Part shown: in pieces, positions 58,559 through 64,000 of the stretch | Position numbering within the stretch: the first letter of the stretch is position 1 | Layout: every line of letters starts with the position of its first letter | Origin: JBBQWS01 sp038210415 | GTDB taxonomy: Bacteria > Actinomycetota > Actinomycetes > Prado026 | DNA length: 64,000 nt | Reading direction: 5' to 3' | Assembly: GCA_038210415.1 (NCBI GenBank) | Contig: JBBQWS010000008.1 | Coordinates: 18,536-82,535 of the forward strand | The notes under the pieces: model-generated | The model's input: only the letters and a program-made list of their open reading frames with translations | What the model was told of the DNA's origin: nothing | Databases searched by the model: none | Made by a program: the position numbers and the translations under genes

Positions 58559-61261
58559 ATGGTCCAGTTTGTGTACGACTTCGCCCAGGGCGGACGCGAG
58601 CTCGCCGACTTGCTCGGGGGCAAGGGCGCGAACCTCGGTGAGATGACTCGGCTGGGCCTGCCGGTGCCGCCCGGCTTCACGATCACTACGGAGGCCTGCC
58701 GGGCCTACCTCGCGAACGGCGAGCAGCCCCCCGAGCTGGCCGCCGAGGTCGCCGACCACCTCGACGCGCTCGAGCACACCCTGGGGCGGCGGCTCGGAGA
58801 CCCGGACGACCCGCTGCTGGTCTCCGTTCGTTCCGGCGGCAAATTCTCGATGCCCGGCATGATGGACACGGTGCTCAACGTGGGGCTGAACCGGCAGTCC
58901 GTGGGCGGCCTGGCCAAGCAGTCCGACAACCCGCGCTTTGCCTGGGACTCCTACCGTCGGCTCGTCCAGATGTTCGGCAAGACCGTGCTCGGCGTCGCGG
59001 GCTCGTTGTTCGAGGAGGCGCTGGGCGCCGCCAAGCTGGCCAAGGGAACCGACACCGACCTCGACCTCGATGCGACCGACCTCGAGGTGCTCGCCGGGAC
59101 CTTCGAGGAGATCGTGCTCGACCACACCGGGAAGGCCTTCCCGGCCGACCCGCGGGTTCAGCTCGACCTCGCGACCCGAGCGGTGTTCGACTCGTGGAAC
59201 GGCGAGCGGGCTGAGCTCTACCGCAGGCAGGAGCGGATCCCGTCCGACCTCGGTACGGCCGTCAACGTGTGCGCCATGGTGTTCGGCAACCTGGGTCCCG
59301 ACTCGGGCACCGGCGTGGCGTTCACCCGCGACCCGGCCACCGGCCAGCGGGGCGTGTACGGCGACTACCTGCCCGACGCCCAGGGCGAGGACGTCGTCGC
59401 GGGCATCCGCAACACGTTGCCGCTGGCCGACCTGGCCACCTTGGACCCGGCCTCGTACGCCGAGCTGATGCAGGCCATGGCCACGCTCGAGACGCATTAC
59501 CGCGACCTGTGCGACATCGAGTTCACCGTCGAGCGCGGCAAGCTGTGGATGCTCCAGACCCGGGTCGGCAAGCGCACCGCGGGGGCGGCCTTCCGGATCG
59601 CGACCGAGCTCGTCGACGAGGGCGTCATCAGCCTCGACGAGGCTCTGCAACGGGTGACCGGCGACCAGCTGGTGCAGCTGATGTTCCCGCGGTTCGACGA
59701 GACCGCCCGCAAGACCCTGTTGACCACCGGGATGAACGCCTCGCCCGGGGCAGCTGTCGGGCGGGTCGTGTTCGACTCGTACACCGCGATCAAGTGGTCT
59801 CGGTCGGGCGAGCAGGTGATCCTGGTCCGGCGCGAGACCAACCCCGACGACCTCGGCGGGATGATCGCCGCGGCGGGGGTGCTCACCAGCCGGGGCGGTA
59901 AGACGTCGCACGCCGCTGTCGTCGCCCGCGGGATGGGCAAGACCTGCGTGTGTGGCGCCGAGGCGCTAGTCGTCGATACGAAGCGTCGCCGGATGGTCGG
60001 ACCGAACGGCCTCGTGATCGAGGAGGGCGACCTGATCTCGATCGACGGCACCTCGGGCGCGGTCTACCTCGGGGCCGTGCCGGTCGTCCCGTCGTCGGTC
60101 GTCGAGCACTTCGAGGGGCACGAGGCCGAGGGCGAGTCAGCGCTGGACCACACGCTCGTGGCTGCTGTCGACCGGCTGATGCAGCACGCCGACGACCGGC
60201 GGCGGCTGGGGGTCCGGGCCAACGCCGACACCCCGGCGGACGCGGCCCGCTCGCGCCGGTTCGGGGCCGAGGGGATCGGCCTGTGCCGCACCGAGCACAT
60301 GTTCCTCGGGGACCGTCGTACCTACGTCGAGCGGCTGATCCTTGCCGACGACCCCGAGGAGGTCGCTGCGTCGCTGCAGGCTCTGCTGCCGCTGCAACGC
60401 GACGATTTCGTGGGGATCCTCGCCGAGATGGACGGGCTGCCCGTGACGATCCGGCTGCTCGACCCGCCGCTGCACGAGTTCTTGCCGGACTTCACCGAGC
60501 TCTCGGTGCGCGTCGCCGTCGCCGAGGCACGCGGTGAGGAGCACGAGAACGACCTGCGGCTGCTGCAGGCGAGTCACCGATTGCACGAGCAGAACCCGAT
60601 GCTGGGGCTGCGCGGCGTCCGGCTCGGACTCGTCGTCCCAGGCTTGTTCGCCTTGCAGGTGCGGGCGATCGCCGAGGCCGCAGCGATCCGGGTGCGCGCC
60701 GGCGGCGACCCGCGGCCGGAGATCATGATCCCGCTCGTCGGCTCGGTGCAGGAGCTCGAGCTGATCCGGGACGAGTCGACGCACGTGCTCGCCGAGGTCG
60801 CGATCGAGACCGGTGTCGACCTGCCCGTGCTCATCGGCACGATGATCGAGCTGCCCCGTGCGGCCCTGACCGCGGACGAGGTCGCCCGGGCTGCCGACTT
60901 CTTCTCGTTCGGCACGAACGACCTCACCCAGATGACCTGGGGCTTCTCCCGCGACGACGTCGAGGCCGCTTTCTTCGCCGCTTACCTCGACAAGGGCGTG
61001 TTCGGGGTGTCGCCGTTCGAGACCCTCGACCTGGACGGGGTCGGGGAGCTGATCCGGATCGCGATCGCCAAGGGCCGCAGCGTGCGACCCGACCTGCACA
61101 TCGGCGTCTGCGGGGAGCACGGCGGGGACCCGGCCTCGGTTCACTTCTTCCACGACGTGGGGCTGGACTACGTGTCGTGCTCGCCGTTCCGGGTGCCGGT
61201 GGCGCGGCTCGAGGCAGGCCGCGCCGCGCTCGTCGATGTGGCCGGGAGTCGTACGGCGTAG
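58559..61261 (+). CDS. ppdK: Pyruvate, phosphate dikinase
   Basis: A 900-residue enzyme making PEP from pyruvate, ATP and phosphate (reversible). FAQGGRELADLLGGKGANLGEM opens the nucleotide domain. SRGGKTSHAAVVARGMG carries the phosphorylated His of the swivelling domain. FSFGTNDLTQMTWGFSRDD and HIGVCGEHGGDP lie in the PEP/pyruvate domain with the catalytic Cys. GGAGG precedes the ATG at 58559. It would allow growth on pyruvate-forming substrates such as glycine or serine made from betaine. The 3' end overlaps the convergent oleD by 94 bases. Confidence 0.95.
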   Translation: MVQFVYDFAQGGRELADLLGGKGANLGEMTRLGLPVPPGFTITTEACRAYLANGEQPPELAAEVADHLDALEHTLGRRLGDPDDPLLVSVRSGGKFSMPGMMDTVLNVGLNRQSVGGLAKQSDNPRFAWDSYRRLVQMFGKTVLGVAGSLFEEALGAAKLAKGTDTDLDLDATDLEVLAGTFEEIVLDHTGKAFPADPRVQLDLATRAVFDSWNGERAELYRRQERIPSDLGTAVNVCAMVFGNLGPDSGTGVAFTRDPATGQRGVYGDYLPDAQGEDVVAGIRNTLPLADLATLDPASYAELMQAMATLETHYRDLCDIEFTVERGKLWMLQTRVGKRTAGAAFRIATELVDEGVISLDEALQRVTGDQLVQLMFPRFDETARKTLLTTGMNASPGAAVGRVVFDSYTAIKWSRSGEQVILVRRETNPDDLGGMIAAAGVLTSRGGKTSHAAVVARGMGKTCVCGAEALVVDTKRRRMVGPNGLVIEEGDLISIDGTSGAVYLGAVPVVPSSVVEHFEGHEAEGESALDHTLVAAVDRLMQHADDRRRLGVRANADTPADAARSRRFGAEGIGLCRTEHMFLGDRRTYVERLILADDPEEVAASLQALLPLQRDDFVGILAEMDGLPVTIRLLDPPLHEFLPDFTELSVRVAVAEARGEEHENDLRLLQASHRLHEQNPMLGLRGVRLGLVVPGLFALQVRAIAEAAAIRVRAGGDPRPEIMIPLVGSVQELELIRDESTHVLAEVAIETGVDLPVLIGTMIELPRAALTADEVARAADFFSFGTNDLTQMTWGFSRDDVEAAFFAAYLDKGVFGVSPFETLDLDGVGELIRIAIAKGRSVRPDLHIGVCGEHGGDPASVHFFHDVGLDYVSCSPFRVPVARLEAGRAALVDVAGSRTA

Positions 61262-62220
61262 GAGGCAGCGAGCCTTCGGAACCCCTCGTCGAGGTCCACG
61301 GCTGGCGTCCAGCCGAGCACGTCGCGGGTCTGCCGCTGGTCGAACCAGTGCGCCGTCGCGAGCTGCTCGGCGAGGAACCGGGTCATCGGCGGGTCGTCGG
61401 TGCGCCCGACAGCGCTCCAGACCAGCTCGGCCAGCGCGCCACCCGCCCGGGCCACGGGGTACGGCACGCGGCGGGCCGGGGCGTCGAGCCCGGCAGCGGA
61501 GCAGATCCGGAAGACGAGCTCGGCGACGGTGCGAGGCTGGCCGTTCGACACGACGAACGCCCGGCCGTGCGCGCGGTCGTCCTCGGCGTGGTCGAGCGCG
61601 GCCACCATCGCGTCGGCGGCATTGTCGACGTACGTCGTGTCGATGAGCGCGGCGCCTCGGTCGACCAAGGCCAGCCGGCCCTGTCGGGCGCGTTCGACGA
61701 TGCGTGCGACCAGCTGGGTGTCACCCGGGCCCCAGACCAGGTGGGGCCGCACGGCGACGACGGCGAAGCCGGGCCGGTCCGCCTGCAGCGCAGATTCCTC
61801 CGCAAGGGCCTTGCTGCGGGCGTAGTGGCCACGCGCGCGCTCGGGGTCGGCGGGTCCGGCGCCCGCTCCGACCAGGGCGGCCCCGGAGTGGGCGACCGAC
61901 GGCGACGACACGTGGACGAAGCGGCGCACGCCCGTGGCCCCGGCGGAGTCGAGCAGGTGCTGGGTGCCGCTGACGTTGATCGCGAGGAACGGCGCCCACG
62001 GCCCGGTCACCGACACCCGCGCGGCCAGGTGGACGACGGCCTCGTGCCCTTCGACGGCTGCGCGGACCGCCTCTGGGTCGGCGACATCGCCGAGGAGCTC
62101 GTGGGTTCCGGTCTCGGCCGGGCGGCGCTGAAAGACGGTGACGTCGTCGCCCCTGTCGGCGAGCCGGCGGGCGACGGCCCTCCCGAGCATGCCGCTGGCC
62201 CCGGTGACCAGGACCTTCAC
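61168..62220 (-). CDS. oleD: OleD-like NAD(P)-dependent 3-hydroxy-acid reductase
   Basis: A 350-residue extended SDR. KVLVTGASGMLGRAVARRL binds NAD(P). HVSSPSVAHSG, then HYARSKALAE, holds the S-Y-K residues, and AVRPHLVWGPGD follows, as in 3-beta-HSD/OleD proteins. OleD reduces the 2-alkyl-3-ketoacid made by OleA in long-chain olefin or beta-lactone biosynthesis. The assignment depends strongly on its GTGA coupling to the OleC-like gene. The last ~27 residues lie antisense within ppdK and look like an extension past the normal end. Confidence 0.78.
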   Translation of the reverse strand: MKVLVTGASGMLGRAVARRLADRGDDVTVFQRRPAETGTHELLGDVADPEAVRAAVEGHEAVVHLAARVSVTGPWAPFLAINVSGTQHLLDSAGATGVRRFVHVSSPSVAHSGAALVGAGAGPADPERARGHYARSKALAEESALQADRPGFAVVAVRPHLVWGPGDTQLVARIVERARQGRLALVDRGAALIDTTYVDNAADAMVAALDHAEDDRAHGRAFVVSNGQPRTVAELVFRICSAAGLDAPARRVPYPVARAGGALAELVWSAVGRTDDPPMTRFLAEQLATAHWFDQRQTRDVLGWTPAVDLDEGFRRLAASYAVRLPATSTSAARPASSRATGTRNGEHDT

Positions 62221-63860
62221 GGTCGACCCGGTCGGCGTTCCCCGGCCAGCACGCGGGTCGCCCAGCGCGCGACGCGCGTGCGGTCGATCTTGGAGTTGTG
62301 CCGGATGTCGACGGGCAGCGCCGGGGCCACCAGCACGGCCGCGACGTCGGTGGCCGCCGCGGCCCGTACGGCGTCGGTGAGGTTCGCGTCGGCCAGGCGG
62401 GTGCGGCGGGCCGGTGGCCTGGTCGCGACCACGACCACCAGCGCCTGCGTCCCCACCGGCCCGACTCCGACCACCGCCGCCAGGCTGATGCCAGGAAGGG
62501 TCTCGACCCGCTGCTCCACGCCGACCGGGGTACGGAAACCGTCAGCCGTGGTGACCAGGTGGGCCAGGCGACCCTCGACCCAGAGCCGGCCGTCGTCGTC
62601 GAGGTGACCGACGTCGCCCGTGCGATGCCAGCCGGGCTCGCCGCGGCTGGCGCGCTCGGTGACCCAGAGCCGGTCGTAACCGTCCTTGCTGTGCGCCGCC
62701 CGTACACAGATCTCGCCGGTGACCCCGGCTTTCCCGGTCTGCTCGCCGGTCGTGCGCCCGAGCGGGTCGAGCGGGTCGACCTCGACCTCGACCCCGGTCA
62801 GCGGGTGGCCGACGCAGACGCCGCCTCCCCCGCTGGCTCCACCACTGGCGGACTCGATCTCGGCGAGGGTGATGTCGGCGATCGGGAGTGCCTCGGTCAT
62901 GCCGTACGGCGTGTGCGCCTCGGCACCGGGGAGCACGGACTGAACGGCCCGCAGCAAGGCGGGCGGGACCGGCGCGCCGGCCGACAGCAGCAGCCGTACC
63001 TGCCCCAGCGCTGCGCGCGCCGCGGCGGGCACCGAGTCGGCGGTGGCCACGACGTTGACCAGCGCCGCGGGGGAGCCGAAGACCATCGTCGCGTCGACGG
63101 CTACGACCGCCTCCGCGAGGGCGGCCGCGGTGAGTGTGCCCGGGGCCGTGACGTCCATGTCGGGCACCGCCGACGTGATACCGAGAGCGGGGCCGTACAA
63201 CGCGAACGGTGCGAACGCGGCGACCAGTCGGTCGGCACCGGTGACTGCGTACGTCTCGCGGATCGCCTCGCGCTGGGCCTGCAGCTGCCGGTGCGTGTAG
63301 AGGACTCCTTTGGCCGGGCCGGTGGCTCCCGACGTGAACAAGATCGCGGCCTCGGCGTCGACGTCAGGCTCCGGGGGCGCGCCGTGCGACCGGCTGGCGG
63401 CCCCCTCGCGGGCCACGTCGCCGAGGGTCAGCTGGGCGCCCAGTGCGCGGGCGGCCGTACGGGCGACCGGCCCGGCCGCGATGACCCGTCCGGGCCAGCG
63501 CAGCACCCGGGCGGCGGCGAGCGCGCGGGGCACGCCGATCAGGTGGCGGGGTCCGGCGCCGCGCAGCGCCCGGGTCAGCCCCTGCACGCCCAGGCCCGAG
63601 TCGGCGATGACGACGACGGCGCCCATGCGCCAGCAGGCGTAGACGGCCGCGGTGAGGTCGGCGCCGGGCGGTACGAGGAGGGCGACCCGGTCGCCCGGCT
63701 GCACGCCGACGGCGACGAGGCCGGCCGCGAGGTCGCGCACTCTGCTTCCGAGTGCGGCGAAGCTGACCGTGCGCCCCGGTGAGCCGAGCTCGACGACGGC
63801 AGGGCCGAGGTCCTCGCGCCGTTCGTCCAGCGCCGCCCACAGCCGCCCCCCACCCGCCAC
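62217..63860 (-). CDS. oleC: OleC-like beta-lactone synthetase (AMP-dependent ligase family)
   Basis: A 547-residue adenylate-forming enzyme. AILFTSGATGPAKGVLYTH is the ATP loop, FALYGPALGITSAVPDMD and TPYGMTEALPIADI are close to OleC, GWHRTGDVGHLDDDGRLW is the hinge region, and IRHNSKIDRTRVA contains the C-terminal Lys. OleC turns 3-hydroxy-2-alkyl acids into beta-lactones, which OleB decarboxylates to olefins. OleA and OleB would lie beyond the window edge. GTG at 63860 and its GAGGGG ribosome site fall inside repeat copy G, so the true ancestral N-terminus may have been a few residues different. Confidence 0.82.
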   Translation of the reverse strand: MAGGGRLWAALDERREDLGPAVVELGSPGRTVSFAALGSRVRDLAAGLVAVGVQPGDRVALLVPPGADLTAAVYACWRMGAVVVIADSGLGVQGLTRALRGAGPRHLIGVPRALAAARVLRWPGRVIAAGPVARTAARALGAQLTLGDVAREGAASRSHGAPPEPDVDAEAAILFTSGATGPAKGVLYTHRQLQAQREAIRETYAVTGADRLVAAFAPFALYGPALGITSAVPDMDVTAPGTLTAAALAEAVVAVDATMVFGSPAALVNVVATADSVPAAARAALGQVRLLLSAGAPVPPALLRAVQSVLPGAEAHTPYGMTEALPIADITLAEIESASGGASGGGGVCVGHPLTGVEVEVDPLDPLGRTTGEQTGKAGVTGEICVRAAHSKDGYDRLWVTERASRGEPGWHRTGDVGHLDDDGRLWVEGRLAHLVTTADGFRTPVGVEQRVETLPGISLAAVVGVGPVGTQALVVVVATRPPARRTRLADANLTDAVRAAAATDVAAVLVAPALPVDIRHNSKIDRTRVARWATRVLAGERRPGRP

Positions 63861-63897
63861 AAGGGTCCCCTCATGCCGATAGACCGAGGTTTCGTTC
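63846..63897 (+). repeat. Dispersed border repeat, copy G, overlapping the oleC start
   Basis: CCCGCCACAAGGGTCCC followed by CTCATGCCGATAGACCGAGG and TTTCG. On the oleC strand it supplies GAGGGG-N6-GTG, a ribosome site and start codon. It faces copy H about 60 bases away. Confidence 0.85.
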
Positions 63898-63956
63898 CCC
63901 TCACGTGTGGCGGACGGGTTGTCGCCGGGCCGCTCGGGCGGGTCCTGGGTGCCGCG

Positions 63957-64000
63957 CGAGCGCGGCCTAGTGGCATGAAGGGACCCTTGTGGCTGAAGGG
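63957..64000 (-). repeat. Dispersed border repeat, copy H, cut by the window edge
   Basis: On the minus strand it reads AGCCACAAGGGTCCC followed by TTCATGCCACTAGGCCGCG. AAGGGTCCCTT is a perfect palindrome here. The short space between G and H holds nothing recognisable. Confidence 0.8.

Overview
The window is very GC-rich, with strong third-position G/C bias, many GTG starts, and long chains of genes joined by ATGA/GTGA overlaps. It looks like an Actinomycetota chromosome. Supporting markers are a SigD/RsdA-like sigma/anti-sigma pair, the DprE1/DprE2/UbiA route to decaprenylphosphoryl-arabinose, an LPQTG-anchored surface protein, several lipoproteins, and an OleC/OleD pair. I cannot name the genus. 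No rRNA, tRNA, CRISPR array, integrase or intact insertion sequence was seen.

Layout. 0-8 kb: the end of a 2-hydroxyacid dehydrogenase, two tandem 33-residue membrane peptides with their own terminator, an Acr3 arsenite exporter, ApbE, a frameshifted GGDEF protein, NagA, a reductase and a TauE-like permease. 8-14 kb: an FAD/GcvT dimethylglycine- or sarcosine-dehydrogenase-like protein, a P-loop kinase and a BetA-like GMC oxidoreductase. 14-21 kb: two secreted proteins divergent from an ECF sigma factor, its anti-sigma factor, an EamA transporter, a ROK repressor and xylose isomerase. 20.6-23.4 kb: a secreted protein with a two-component system. 23.9-36 kb: an NAD-type formate dehydrogenase (fdsGBA, fdsD), betaine aldehyde dehydrogenase, a glycine-betaine-type ABC importer and FolD. 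36-38 kb: a TetR pair and a dead mazEF module. 38-45.5 kb: cell-wall arabinose genes flanked by two phosphodiester-glycosidase paralogues. 46-58 kb: a cobalamin methyl-transfer operon with a divergent MttB-family methyltransferase, then PurU and an IclR regulator. 58.5-64 kb: pyruvate phosphate dikinase and OleD/OleC.

How the genes fit together. The parts of one catabolic route are scattered over about 50 kb: choline -> betaine aldehyde (BetA) -> glycine betaine (BetB), with import by the ABC system. The MttB-family enzyme and the corrinoid protein would remove a methyl group, kept active by the ferredoxin/ASKHA reactivator. A pterin methyltransferase would pass it to tetrahydrofolate, after which MetF/MetV, FolD and PurU would oxidise it to formate and formate dehydrogenase would finish to CO2 and NADH. 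The dimethylglycine left over suits the FAD/GcvT protein at 8.7-11.3 kb. This pathway is inferred from family membership and gene order. Substrate specificity is not shown by the sequence.

The most unusual element is an eight-copy dispersed repeat of about 45-60 bp, always at gene borders and three times as an inverted pair. Two of the pairs enclose decayed gene remnants. The consensus contains a ribosome-binding site and GTG start that oleC appears to use. Other notable signals are near-identical divergent promoters at the sigma gene, 11-bp-spaced CTGAG boxes at the two-component locus, a related palindrome in front of both betB and the purU/iclR pair, and an alanine at the usual benzothiazinone-target cysteine of DprE1.
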